Position numbers and translations under genes: made by a program | The notes under the pieces: generated by a model | What the model saw: the letters and a program-made list of their open reading frames with translations, nothing else | What the model was told of the DNA's origin: nothing | The model's database searches: none | Assembly: GCF_015644665.1 (NCBI RefSeq) | Contig: NZ_JADOBQ010000001.1 | Span: forward strand, 248,001-312,000 | Direction: 5' to 3' | Source of the DNA: Roseobacter sp. MH60115 | GTDB taxonomy: Bacteria; Pseudomonadota; Alphaproteobacteria; Rhodobacterales; Rhodobacteraceae | Length of the DNA: 64,000 bases | Shown here: piece by piece, positions 38,235 through 48,975 of the stretch | Position numbering within the stretch: the stretch's first letter is position 1 | Layout of the letters: each line of letters begins with the position of its first letter

Positions 38235-39230
38235 ATGAGCCACCACACGCTGGATGAGATTGAAAGCCTTACCAAAAAGGCACTGCTGGCCCACGGGGCA
38301 ACGCCCTTCGTGGCCACCGAAGTTGCACGGGCCGTGCGGGCGGCGGAAGGCCATGGCAACAAGATATGCGGTCTTTATTATGTCGAAAGCTATTGTCTTC
38401 AGCTTGAAAGCGGGCGGGTCATCGGGGACGCGGCCCCCGTGGTCAGCACCCCGCGCCCGGCGGCCTTGCATGTGGACGCACAGTTCGGTTTTGCGCAGCC
38501 TGCCTTTGCGCTGGGATTGATCCCCGCGTTGGACGCAGCCCGACAGTTCGGCACAGCCACGCTCGCCGTTGGGCACGCCCACACCTGCACGTCGCTGGGC
38601 TATTTCACCGAGCAGATTGCCCGCGCCGGGTTCATCGGCATCGGCTTTACCAACGCCTCCCCCATCGTTGCGGCGCCCGATGGGAAAACCCGGGTGATCG
38701 GTACCAATCCAATCGCGTTTTCGGTGCCGGACGGGGCTGGTGGCCTGGCCATGCAGTTCGATCAATCGACGACAACCGTTGCTCTGGGCAAGATCACCAT
38801 GGCCAAGGCGTTGGGGCAGCAGATCCCGCTGGGGTGGGCGCTGGACGAGGACGGCAAGCCGACCACGGACCCGGAGGCCGCCTTGCAGGGGTCTCTTGTC
38901 TCCACGGGGGGACACAAGGGGTGGGGCTTTGGTCTGATGGCCGAGATACTTGCCGCCGGGATGACCGGCTCCGTCCTCTCCGCCAGTGTCAAACCTTTGA
39001 AGGCGCCGGTCGGTCCGCCACATGATCTGGGGCAGTTCTACATCCTGATCGATCCGGGCACATCAGCGGCCTTCGACGCGCGCCTCGCCGCGCTGGCGCA
39101 GTTGGTGGCGCAGGATGAAGGGGCGCGGATGCCCGGCCAGAACCGACAGATGGCGGATGAAGTGGAAGTGGACGCGGGCACATGGTCCCGCCTGGAGGAG
39201 TTGGCCGAAGGCCCTAGACCTTCTGCGTGA
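38235..39230 (+). CDS. Ldh-family (malate/L-lactate/sulfolactate-type) dehydrogenase
   Basis: The 331-aa NAD(P)-dependent oxidoreductase shows VARAVRAAEGHGNKICGLYY at the start, the conserved GHAHTCTSLGYF (family HxxxxG substrate His), TNASPIVAAPDGKTRVIGTNP and GGHKGWGFGLM. Family members reduce or oxidise 2-oxo/2-hydroxy acids (malate, sulfolactate, piperideine-carboxylate). Substrate cannot be fixed here. ATG 38235 is supported by conserved N-terminus MSHHTLDEIE; an earlier ATG at 38169 is unlikely. Confidence 0.88.
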   Translation: MSHHTLDEIESLTKKALLAHGATPFVATEVARAVRAAEGHGNKICGLYYVESYCLQLESGRVIGDAAPVVSTPRPAALHVDAQFGFAQPAFALGLIPALDAARQFGTATLAVGHAHTCTSLGYFTEQIARAGFIGIGFTNASPIVAAPDGKTRVIGTNPIAFSVPDGAGGLAMQFDQSTTTVALGKITMAKALGQQIPLGWALDEDGKPTTDPEAALQGSLVSTGGHKGWGFGLMAEILAAGMTGSVLSASVKPLKAPVGPPHDLGQFYILIDPGTSAAFDARLAALAQLVAQDEGARMPGQNRQMADEVEVDAGTWSRLEELAEGPRPSA

Positions 39231-39648
39231 CAAAAACCCCGGCGGCCATGAGCGCGATGCCCAGGGCCCGGCTGGCATCCATCGGCGTCACGCGCGCGCC
39301 GAAAAGCCCGAAGTGGTCGATCATCGCGGTGCTGATCAACTGCCCGAGCAGCACGAAGAACACCGCATTTCCGACCCCGAAATTCGGCGCGACAAAGGTG
39401 ATGGACAGCACGTAGAAAGCGATCAGCACCCCGGCCAGCAACAGATGTTTGGGCGCTGACACAACCTTGGTCAAAGCCTGCGGCCCAGTCACGACCATCA
39501 CCACCGCACAGGTCAAAAAGGCGATGGTGAACAGCACGGTGGCCGCCGCCGCCGGCGATCCGATGCGCACGCCAAGGGCCGCGTTCAACGCCGCAAGCAC
39601 GGGGATGCCGATCCCGGCCAACAACATGATTACAGCGTAATGAGCCAT
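39214..39648 (-). CDS. YdcZ-type DMT transporter, 144 aa
   Basis: Four to five hydrophobic segments in 144 aa, with YAVIMLLAGIGIPVLAALNA and GQLISTAMIDHFGLFG, the pattern of the DUF606/YdcZ half-size DMT family, which probably dimerise. Its stop overlaps the 3' end of the Ldh gene by 17 bases (tail to tail). Substrate unknown. Confidence 0.85.
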   Translation of the reverse strand: MAHYAVIMLLAGIGIPVLAALNAALGVRIGSPAAAATVLFTIAFLTCAVVMVVTGPQALTKVVSAPKHLLLAGVLIAFYVLSITFVAPNFGVGNAVFFVLLGQLISTAMIDHFGLFGARVTPMDASRALGIALMAAGVFVTQKV

Positions 39649-39761
39649 TCATTCTTCTCCTATAGGCTGACGCGGAACAGTTGCGACCATGGCGGCGCGG
39701 CACCGGATCGGCAAGACCGATTGCACGCCGCTGCGTCAGGATGATCAAGCGTGAGGGTCAC

Positions 39762-40172
39762 ATGTCGATACGTTTATGGTGGATAGGGCTGCTGGCGAGC
39801 GTGGCGGTGACGGGCTGCGGCGAGGGGCGGGACCGGTCGGCCTCCGGTGCTGCGCTCTTTGCGCAGAACTGTGCGGTCTGTCACGGTCAGGACGCGCGTG
39901 GTGGCGGCGGTGGCGGGGTCGAAGGGCTGAGCAAAACGCCGCCTGACCTGACCGGCCTGGCTGCGCGTAATGGGGGAAGTTTCCCGGCGAAGGACGTGCT
40001 GGCTGTGCTCGAAGGCTATGCGGTCGATGGCCAGCGCGGGCGCCACATGGCCGGGTTCGCCGCCCTGCAAAGCGAGGACCGCAAGCGCGTCCGCCTCGAC
40101 GGTGCACGTATCCGCACCACGCCCCCGCTGGCGGATCTGCTGGTCTATCTGGAGGCTGTGCAGCGTCCCTGA
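39762..40172 (+). CDS. cytochrome c lipoprotein, 136 aa
   Basis: Signal sequence with lipobox (LLASVAVTGC, Cys19), then one covalent-haem motif C37-A-V-C40-H41 and a likely axial Met (RGRHMAGF, Met96). This is a membrane-tethered class I cytochrome c facing the periplasm. GAGGG before ATG 39762 decides the start against ATG 39741. Convergent with the next gene, whose stop abuts. Confidence 0.88.
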   Translation: MSIRLWWIGLLASVAVTGCGEGRDRSASGAALFAQNCAVCHGQDARGGGGGGVEGLSKTPPDLTGLAARNGGSFPAKDVLAVLEGYAVDGQRGRHMAGFAALQSEDRKRVRLDGARIRTTPPLADLLVYLEAVQRP

Positions 40173-40850
40173 TCAGCGGCAAATGCCACCAATCTCCACA
40201 CCATCCCAGGGCAACAGCACGTTATGCGGACGCGCTTCGGGCAGGGGGGCGACGGGCATCGCGCCAGAGATCAGCCGGTGCAGGCGTTCGGTGCGTGGCG
40301 CTGTAGGATCAAGCGCGCGGCAGCAGACGAACTCCTCCATGATCGCGCCCTGCTGCTCAAAGCCGAAGTCGCTGAATTTCGGGTTGGCATCGAGATCGAA
40401 AAGATATGGGTCCCGCGCACCGTCATGCTCAAACGCCGCGCGCAAGGGGGTATAGCCGGTCTCCCTGCGGTTCTGCCATTGCCAGACATGCACCATCTCA
40501 TGGGCAAAAAGCATGGTGGCGACGAGGCCGATCTGATTCGGATAGTCAGGCAGGTAGTCATCGAGATACCAGTCCTTGTCGAAAAGGATACGGTTCCAAA
40601 GCGCGACGGCCGCGGGCTTGGAGGTCACGATCTCATCGGTGCGCGGCGGCAGGATGCGCTCGCGGCAGGTGGTGCGCGGGCGTGGCTCACGGCGGAAGGT
40701 GACGGCGCGGGTGGGCGCACCATCGACCAGCCGGACCTTGGCCGTGTCGAGCGTATCGCCATGGATCGTTCGGGCAAAGGCCTCTTCGGTGGGCGTCAGC
40801 GGTCGCCCGCAGGCCGTGAGGATCATCAGGAAGAGGAGAGCAAATCGCAT
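40173..40850 (-). CDS. HExxH lipoprotein, putative metallopeptidase-like, 225 aa
   Basis: Lipobox at MILTAC (Cys14), then a soluble domain with HEMVHVWQWQ (His117, Glu118, His121), the zincin HExxH pattern preceded by a helix. Downstream are DLDANPKFSDFGFEQQG and paired Cys (FVCCRA). No characterised family recognised. It could be a periplasmic zinc peptidase, or an inactive relative. Stops directly against the cytochrome gene. Confidence 0.7.
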   Translation of the reverse strand: MRFALLFLMILTACGRPLTPTEEAFARTIHGDTLDTAKVRLVDGAPTRAVTFRREPRPRTTCRERILPPRTDEIVTSKPAAVALWNRILFDKDWYLDDYLPDYPNQIGLVATMLFAHEMVHVWQWQNRRETGYTPLRAAFEHDGARDPYLFDLDANPKFSDFGFEQQGAIMEEFVCCRALDPTAPRTERLHRLISGAMPVAPLPEARPHNVLLPWDGVEIGGICR

Positions 40851-41031
40851 GTTCTATGAGGGCCTGAAAAGCGCTGTCGGATCAAGCCCCCGCGGGCGCA
40901 GAACAAGCAAAAATGAACATCGGTGGAGTGGGCGGGTGTTGCGCAGGCAACGCATGACCTTACGGCTGTGCGGCCATCACGCGAAACAGCAGTTCAGGGC
41001 CGCGCCCGACCTCGGGCCGGAGGGCGTCTTG

Positions 41032-41054
41032 CAAACGCTCCGGTGGAGCGTTTG
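41032..41054. repeat. hairpin repeat copy A
   Basis: CAAACGCTCC (41032-41041) pairs over 10 bp with GGAGCGTTTG (41045-41054) around GGT. Copy B lies 100 bases on and shares the GCAAA...TTTGAG frame. Confidence 0.8.
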
Positions 41055-41131
41055 AGCCCGGAGGGATGCGGGAAGGGAAGTATCAGTGGGCATGTAGTGC
41101 GCTCTCCTGGGTGTAGGGTGAAGCCGGTCTG

Positions 41132-41154
41132 CAAAGTCTCTGGGAGAGAGTTTG
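41132..41154. repeat. hairpin repeat copy B
   Basis: The arms CAAAGTCTCT and AGAGAGTTTG (41132-41154, GGG loop) pair with one mismatch. Spacing to copy A is exactly 100 bases at each matching position. Confidence 0.75.
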
Positions 41155-41188
41155 AGTGCTAAACGGGCGAAGCCCTGGACGGGCGTGG

Positions 41189-41207
41189 CCCGAGGCGGGG
41201 CCTCGGG
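41189..41207. repeat. GC hairpin downstream of the 54-aa ORF
   Basis: CCCGAGGC (41189-41196) pairs with GCCTCGGG (41200-41207) around GGG, starting 11 bases past the stop of the minus-strand 54-aa ORF. No T-tract follows; possibly a weak terminator for the DUF6338-like gene pair. Confidence 0.6.
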
Positions 41208-41217
41208 GGATTGAATC

Positions 41218-41382
41218 TTACTTCTTTTTGTTTGGCCTTTGAGTAAGCGCAGACGCTGCTATTGACTTCGGAGCAGGAGGGCGTTTCAGAACTTGATAGC
41301 TTGAGTTGTGGCCGCCCTTCATGGTGCTACCACCACGGATTGTTTTAACCGCGGGCCCCTTCCTCGCTGTGTTCGTCGCCAT
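41218..41382 (-). CDS. small basic protein, 54 aa, coupled to the upstream membrane protein
   Basis: The frame runs from ATG 41382 to TAA 41218-41220, overlapping the end of the upstream gene by 38 bases. The translation is MATNTARKGPAVKTI, then GGSTMKGGHNSSYQV, then LKRPPAPKSIAAS and QRPNKKK: very basic, no hydrophobic stretch. It is too short for most gene finders. The natural composition and overlap make it a plausible gene. Function unknown; might be a nucleic-acid-binding or partner peptide. Confidence 0.5.
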   Translation of the reverse strand: MATNTARKGPAVKTIRGGSTMKGGHNSSYQVLKRPPAPKSIAASALTQRPNKKK

Positions 41383-42010
41383 CGTAAAACTCCTCATTTT
41401 CCGTGTACGGAAATTCCAACCATATATTAGATTTAGGCAGAGATAAGTAAAGGTGTGGTACTCTTGCTAATTCTTTACCGTCCTCACCGTAAATATAGGC
41501 ATCTTCTAACAAAATTTCACGTATTTCTTCCTTCTCGGAGAACGAGTTCACCCAACCAGAGTAAGTCACGCCGATATCAGTGTTCCTGACATTAACGTAC
41601 TCAACGTGTGGTTGATTTGAATTGAATGTAAACGTCCAGACGTCTTGATCTCCAAAGCGTTTAGTAGCGCCTATCCACTGAAGAAACCTCATAAATATGC
41701 GATAGTTCTGGAAAAACATCCAGAAAATCGCAAGCCCGATTGCTAAGGGTACTGACCACAAAATTTCATCGATAAACATCGTGATATCTAGCGTTTTGTC
41801 TGCGCTAGAAAAACTCTCATCGCTGAAGTCGTACCCGAGCAAAGAGTAGATGAGATACAGGACACCATATGTAAGCAAACCAAAAGAAAACGCCTTTAGT
41901 ACAGTGTTGAACTGATTAGACTGCCCGCCGGTGACGTACTTGCTGTCAAGGTTGGCCCAGATTATGCCGGGGAGAAATACTAGAGCAAGTTGTGCTACCA
42001 CAAAGTCCAT
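41345..42010 (-). CDS. membrane protein of unknown function (DUF6338-like), 221 aa
   Basis: Three N-terminal membrane segments (about 3-20, 38-60, 82-106) are followed by a soluble C-terminal domain with VWTFTFNSNQPHVEY, TYSGWVNSFS and IREILLEDAYIYGEDGKEL. I tentatively equate this with the DUF6338 type. Base composition is low: one 60-base block (41401-41460) is 38% GC by my count. It starts 13 bases after the parE stop on the same strand, so it may be read through from parE. Likely a recent arrival. Confidence 0.7.
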   Translation of the reverse strand: MDFVVAQLALVFLPGIIWANLDSKYVTGGQSNQFNTVLKAFSFGLLTYGVLYLIYSLLGYDFSDESFSSADKTLDITMFIDEILWSVPLAIGLAIFWMFFQNYRIFMRFLQWIGATKRFGDQDVWTFTFNSNQPHVEYVNVRNTDIGVTYSGWVNSFSEKEEIREILLEDAYIYGEDGKELARVPHLYLSLPKSNIWLEFPYTENEEFYDGDEHSEEGARG

Positions 42011-42023
42011 TGAAAAACCTCAC

Positions 42024-43982
<1,959 letters not shown>

Positions 43983-44053
43983 CGGGCTCGAACCTCGTTT
44001 ATTGGTTGTCGGCGATTATGGCAGAGGCGCAGGCGGGGGGGAAGGGAGCGAGA

Positions 44054-45176
44054 TCAATCCGGCTCTAGAAACAGCTCCGATCTAAGGTCTTCGCAGATGC
44101 CGTCCAGCCTGGGAAAAAGCGCGGCGGCGGTGATCCCCATGGTGCGAAGTTCGCGCATGACCTCGGCGGGGTCGGGGATATCGAGATCGAAGGCAGTGAT
44201 GAGCGAGATATCATGTTTAGCTTCGAGAAACTGCAGGAACCCTTCTATGTCGTGCAAATTTGTGGCCGTCAAAACGCCTTGTTGCGGCAACAGGCGGCGG
44301 TTGGCCAAGGGCAAAGCGTTCAAAGCTGTCAGATAAGGGCCTGTGAGAATGAAGGATTGCGTATTGCCGACCAAGGGTTGCACTTTTTCGATGTCGAGAC
44401 AGAAGACCCGGACACGCGTTTGCCCGTGGGGTTCGGTCTTAAGCGCATTTTGTAGAGCGAAGTACATCGCGACAAAGGGCGACTTGGTCCAGTCAAGCAT
44501 CGGGGTGGGAAAACCATGGTGCTGCGCCAGAGCGATGAATGAGGAATTCTGCACCGGATCGCGCCGGTCAATTCTCGCTTCGGGTACCTCGCCGCTTAGA
44601 CGGCGATATAGTTCGCGCGTGTCTTGGTTGATATGCCCGTTGAGATCGTTCCGCGAAGAGCGGTGGAATGAGGTCTGCAAGGGCCAAGCCTTGGCTTGAC
44701 CCCGGAAGAGTCGGGTGCGGTAAGGGCCTTTGCGCATCTCTTCGCGGAAGTTGTCCCAAGAGGTTATGCCGGGTTGTCGCCGGATCTGCGAGCGTAGTGC
44801 AACGTAGGCTTTTGTCAGTATGGCCGAACCTTCGGTTCCGATATCGGCACGCCAACGGACCTGCAACTGTCCGCTCCCGTTCAGTGCGATCGTGATTTCT
44901 ACATTTTTCGCGGGCGTTAGGTCTGGGAGCCGTTCTCGTGCCTCGCGATGTGAGATAATCTGACCCGCAAAGGTATCGACCAGGTGTGTCCGTACCTTGA
45001 AAGTCTGGTCACTCGATTGATCCGAAAGGTCCAGCTCAACCAGCGTTGCAAAGAGATCTGGCGTATCCCCATCTTGAGGCAATATCCCGAGATACGTCCG
45101 TCAACATGTTCAATTCTACCCAGAGACCGCCTGGGTTCGTGCCTTTGTCTGTGCCCAACCATTGACCTTCCAGCAT
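44054..45176 (-). CDS. FRG-domain protein with apparent frameshift near its 5' end
   Basis: The main frame (to 44054) contains an FRG domain: RLFRGQAKAWPLQTSFHR and ALAQHHGFPTPMLDWTKSPF. Upstream, the frame is open only to about 45082 with a TTG start. A different frame starts at ATG 45176 behind AAGGAAG and gives MLEGQWLGTDKGTNPGGLWV, the N-terminal motif expected for this family. The two join well if one G is removed near 45093-45095 (CGGG). So the gene is either frameshifted or the sequence has an extra base. FRG proteins occur in mobile and defence contexts. Confidence 0.8.
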
Positions 45177-45240
45177 CGTCTTCCTTTCCCTTTCGCGCTT
45201 GAGGTGAGAAACTCCCTCGTTACTCGGGAGCATAGATGCG

Positions 45241-45849
45241 ATGACTTGGATCACCACCATCCCCTTCGATAAAGCCAAAGGTAGGTTGCGGCTGCTTTAC
45301 ACGCGTATCGCGGGCCCCGGAGACAATGTGGATAACATCATGATGGCGCATTCCCTGCGCCCGCACACGATGGAGGGCCATATGGCGCTCTATAAAAACG
45401 TCCTGCATCATTCGGGCAATACGCTGCCGAAGTGGTTTCTGGAGGTTCTGGGCGTGTGGGTGTCCCATCTGAACGGATGCGAATACTGTGAGAATCATCA
45501 TTTTGCTGGCATGAAACGGCTGCTGAAGGATGACGCGCGTGCTGATGCTATCCGTGCCGCGATTGCCGCAAGCGACACCGAAGCGATCCCGCTGGACCAA
45601 GCGCAAAAGGCTTCGATGCGCTATGCAGACAAGCTCAGCCGCGCACCGCAGGACATGATCGAAGCGGATGTGCAGGCGTTACGGGACGCGGGGTTCGAGG
45701 ATGGAGAGATTCTCGAGATCAATCAGGTGGTCAGTTACTTTTCCTATGCCAACCGCACGGTGCTTGGATTGGGATGTTCGACGAAGGGCGACATCATTGG
45801 CTTGTCCCCGGGGAATTCCGACGATCCAAATGACTGGGGGCATCGGTAA
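45241..45849 (+). CDS. AhpD-like carboxymuconolactone-decarboxylase/peroxidase-related protein
   Basis: The 202-aa helical protein has the AhpD-like active site Glu68...Cys80-x-x-Cys83-x3-His87 (LEVLGVWVSHLNGCEYCENHH region), which acts in peroxide or alkylhydroperoxide reduction. The C-terminal helices (INQVVSYFSYANRTVLGLG) match peroxidase-related enzymes of this family. Divergent from the FRG gene. Confidence 0.88.
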   Translation: MTWITTIPFDKAKGRLRLLYTRIAGPGDNVDNIMMAHSLRPHTMEGHMALYKNVLHHSGNTLPKWFLEVLGVWVSHLNGCEYCENHHFAGMKRLLKDDARADAIRAAIAASDTEAIPLDQAQKASMRYADKLSRAPQDMIEADVQALRDAGFEDGEILEINQVVSYFSYANRTVLGLGCSTKGDIIGLSPGNSDDPNDWGHR

Positions 45850-45954
45850 TTCAGCTTAGAGAGGCGGCGACGCGCGTTCTATGAACTCCGGTCGCATCGG
45901 ACAAGACGCCCGGCCAGCGCCAGTCGCGCATGCTATGACCCTGTTCAAACGCCG

Positions 45955-47238
45955 CTATTCGCCCTTCTTCAGGGTCTCGAAACGCAGCCCCTTGGCGGTA
46001 CGCGCGGGAAAGCCAGCCCAGTAGCTGTGATCTTCGGTGGGACGGGCCTCTTCATCCAGCGCCCGGATGCCGTCATCGGCATTGGGGATCAGATCCAGAT
46101 AGGGGTGTTTGCTGGCATCCCCTTTGAGGTGCAGGTCAAAGAAGGCGGTCGCAAAGTGCTGGGCGATGTTATTCATGCGCGTCGTGTCCCAGACCGGGTC
46201 GGCGTAGTGTTCGAAGGGCACAAATTCGAGACCTTCAACAGGTTGCCATGCTTCTCTGGGCGCGGGGATCGGTGCTGCCGCATTGTGATTGGCGTGAATG
46301 AAGGTGAGCAGGTGGCGATCAGTGCCACTGGCTTCGGTAAAGATGGTTCTGATCGCATCATAGACCGAAACATCGTCCGACCCGCCAGCCATCAGCAGCG
46401 TCGGAACGCGCAGCCCGGCCAGGCCATTGGTGTCCCAGAACCCGGCATTGCGCCCCCACGGTCCAATGGCGATGATCGCACGGACACGCGGGTCCACCAG
46501 AGCCTCGTGGCTCTCTGACCCGGCCTGGTGGCTTGCCAGCAAGCCGTTGGGTGTGCCCCAGCTATACTCGGTCGAGGCTTGGGTCACACCGGCACCGCCA
46601 AAGATCAGCGCACCATATCCTCCCATGGAATAGCCGATCACGCCCACGGCGCTGGCATCGATGATGGCGCCGAGGTCGCCACCGAGTGCAGCCATCTGAT
46701 CGAGCACGAACCGCTGATCGAACGGGCGGTGGTAAAGAGTGGCGCCAAAGGCTGCCTGATCCGAATAGGTGCTGTCGGTGTGATCGATGGAAACGGTTAC
46801 GAACCCTTTGGAGGCTAGGTTTTCGCCAAGATGCGCCATCAGAAAGCGATTGCCCGGATACCCGTGGCTGATCAGGATCAACGGGTAGCGTTCACCGGTG
46901 GCGGGTGCGGCATCGCGTGCTGCGCGCCCGGTCAGGGTGACCTCCGTGGCGCCATCACGCAGCATGGCGCGATAGGTGCCACCCGGCTGCGTGCCTTCTG
47001 CCGCAGGGTACCAGATTTCCGCTGTCAGCGGACGATCATAGACCGGCTGTTTCTGCCCGTCGATATTGACGATATCGATCTGCTCGGGGTTCACCAGGTC
47101 CAGCGTTTGCACGCCAATCGGCATCAGACCATAGGGCGCCAATTCGGGCGCATCGGGACGCACCATATCCACCGGGTTTGCCAATGCGGGAGCCGCAAGT
47201 AGGGCTGCCACGGCGGCGAGAGGGCGTGTTGCGGTCAT
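45955..47238 (-). CDS. secreted alpha/beta hydrolase, dienelactone-hydrolase/PAF-acetylhydrolase-like
   Basis: Signal peptide (MTATRPLAAVAALLAAPALA) then an alpha/beta hydrolase with ILISHGYPGNRF (oxyanion region), nucleophile Ser204 in GVIGYSMGGYG, a likely acid Asp and C-terminal His (FIHANHN). The 427-aa length and the WYPA motif before the core resemble platelet-activating-factor-acetylhydrolase-like esterases. ATG 47238 is supported by GGAG; a start 4 codons earlier is possible. Substrate unknown. Confidence 0.85.
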   Translation of the reverse strand: MTATRPLAAVAALLAAPALANPVDMVRPDAPELAPYGLMPIGVQTLDLVNPEQIDIVNIDGQKQPVYDRPLTAEIWYPAAEGTQPGGTYRAMLRDGATEVTLTGRAARDAAPATGERYPLILISHGYPGNRFLMAHLGENLASKGFVTVSIDHTDSTYSDQAAFGATLYHRPFDQRFVLDQMAALGGDLGAIIDASAVGVIGYSMGGYGALIFGGAGVTQASTEYSWGTPNGLLASHQAGSESHEALVDPRVRAIIAIGPWGRNAGFWDTNGLAGLRVPTLLMAGGSDDVSVYDAIRTIFTEASGTDRHLLTFIHANHNAAAPIPAPREAWQPVEGLEFVPFEHYADPVWDTTRMNNIAQHFATAFFDLHLKGDASKHPYLDLIPNADDGIRALDEEARPTEDHSYWAGFPARTAKGLRFETLKKGE

Positions 47239-47483
47239 CGTATGCTCCAAGCGGGTATCGTCCTACCTGCACGCATAGATTGACAGGTTTTCCCCGCCGT
47301 TCAACCAGTTATGAGTGTTTTTTTGTGTCCAGAACGCTGTTTTTGTGGTGCCAGGCCCAGGCGGCGCGTGACCGGAATTGTATCCAAAGATATCTGGCCG
47401 GGCTCTCCGCGCCGCCCACTTTTTTTGAAATGCGATGCTGCACGCCTCTTCCACCGGAGGTTTTCGAGGCGTAAGGCAGGGGT

Positions 47484-48857
47484 ATGGCAAAAGTGATGAC
47501 ATATCCCGAACATGGCCGCGCCATCCTGGTGCTGGGCTTGCCGCTGATTGGCGGTCATCTGGCGCAGATGGCGATCGGCGTGACGGATACCGTCATGCTC
47601 GGCTGGTATGGTGTGGACGCGCTGGCGGCGGTCACGCTTGGATCGACCTTTTTCTTTGTGCTTTTCATCTTCGGGTCCGGGTTTGCCTGGGCGGTCATGC
47701 CAATGGTTGCCTCGTTTGCCGCCGAAGGCGATGAGATCGGGCTGCGCCGTGCCACGCGTATGGGGCTGTGGCTGAGCCTCGCGTTCGGCCTTCTGGCACT
47801 GCCGGTCATGATCTGGTCCGAGCCCTTGTTGCGCTTGCTGGGGCAGGGGGAAATGCTGGCCGCCGATGCCAGTGCCTATCTCTCTATCGCCGGTTTCGGC
47901 ATCGTGCCGGCTCTCCTTGTCATGGTGCTTAAATCCTACCTCGCGGCGTTGGAGCGTACGCAGGTCGTACTGTGGATCACGGTGATCAGCGCGGTGGTCA
48001 ACGGGCTGATCAACTATGCGTTGATCTTTGGCAACTGGGGGGCACCAGAACTTGGTATCGCCGGGGCGGCCATCGCGTCTGTTGTGACGCAACTGGTCGG
48101 CTTGGTCGGGGTCACAGCCTATGCCGCGATGTCTTTGTCGGAACACGCATTGTTTCAACGGTTGTGGCGCCCGGATTGGCAGATGCTGACACAGGTGTTC
48201 CGGCTGGGATGGCCGATTGGGCTGACCAGCCTGAGCGAGGTCGGATTATTCGCGGCGTCCGCCATGATGATGGGCTGGCTTGGAACCGTGCCGCTGGCGG
48301 CGCACGGGATTGCGGTGCAACTGGCCTCGCTCACCTTCATGGTCCATATGGGATTGAGCAACGTGGCGACCATCCGCGCGGGCAACGCGTATGGGCGACA
48401 CGACCCGGCGCATATGGAGAAGGGCGCCTTGATGGTCACCATGATGTCGCTGGGCATGGCCGCGTTGACGATCTTGTTGTTCCTGTTGCTGCCTGAGCCA
48501 TTGATCTCGCTTTTCATGCAGGAAAACGAACCACAGCGCTTGCAGATTCTTGCAATCGGGACAGGGCTGCTTGCCATGGCGGCGCTGTTCCAATTGGTCG
48601 ATGGGGCGCAGGTGATCGCCCTTGGGCTGCTGCGGGGCATACAGGACACGCGTGTGCCGATGATCCTCGCGGCGCTGAGCTACTGGGTCGTCGGCATCCC
48701 CTGTTCCTACCTCTTTGGCTTCATTTGGGACCTCAAGGGCATCGGCGTCTGGCTGGGTCTGGTCGTCGGGCTCGGACTGGCCAGTGTGTTGCTCTCAACC
48801 CGTTTCTGGGCCGTTGCCCTGCGCAAACTCAAGGGTACCGAGAGCCTGCCTGCCTGA
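47484..48857 (+). CDS. MATE-family efflux transporter
   Basis: The 457-aa protein has twelve membrane segments in two halves, beginning HGRAILVLGLPLIGGHLAQM and with GVTDTVMLGWYGVDALAAV and the second-half SLSEVGLFAASAMMMGWLG, typical of NorM-like MATE pumps. Exports cationic compounds with Na+ or H+. Preceded by a 245-base intergenic region without a gene. Confidence 0.93.
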   Translation: MAKVMTYPEHGRAILVLGLPLIGGHLAQMAIGVTDTVMLGWYGVDALAAVTLGSTFFFVLFIFGSGFAWAVMPMVASFAAEGDEIGLRRATRMGLWLSLAFGLLALPVMIWSEPLLRLLGQGEMLAADASAYLSIAGFGIVPALLVMVLKSYLAALERTQVVLWITVISAVVNGLINYALIFGNWGAPELGIAGAAIASVVTQLVGLVGVTAYAAMSLSEHALFQRLWRPDWQMLTQVFRLGWPIGLTSLSEVGLFAASAMMMGWLGTVPLAAHGIAVQLASLTFMVHMGLSNVATIRAGNAYGRHDPAHMEKGALMVTMMSLGMAALTILLFLLLPEPLISLFMQENEPQRLQILAIGTGLLAMAALFQLVDGAQVIALGLLRGIQDTRVPMILAALSYWVVGIPCSYLFGFIWDLKGIGVWLGLVVGLGLASVLLSTRFWAVALRKLKGTESLPA

Positions 48858-48975
48858 CCGGCGAGCAATCGGGTTTTGCAGCATTGGCCCCGCTTTCAGT
48901 GGTCCGGGTTTTAGGCGGGTAGAGCTTAATGTAATGCTTTAGAATTTCTATGCAATATATTGTTATAAAATATAA

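Larger units (their letters stand above)
40851..41217. other. intergenic region with repeated hairpins, no gene seen
   Basis: 367 bases hold no plausible gene. They contain two related hairpins exactly 100 bases apart (41032 and 41132), a third GC hairpin at 41189-41207, and short GC-rich reiterations (CGGGCCGGAGGG, CCCGGAGGGA). This resembles dispersed palindromic intergenic repeats of Roseobacter-type genomes. It marks the left boundary of the accessory segment beside parE. Confidence 0.65.

Noticed and set aside
48930-48975. AT-rich run between the MATE gene and the FGase gene as a possible origin or attachment site
   Set aside because: Too short, no direct repeats or integrase nearby; simply an AT-rich 3' intergenic region.
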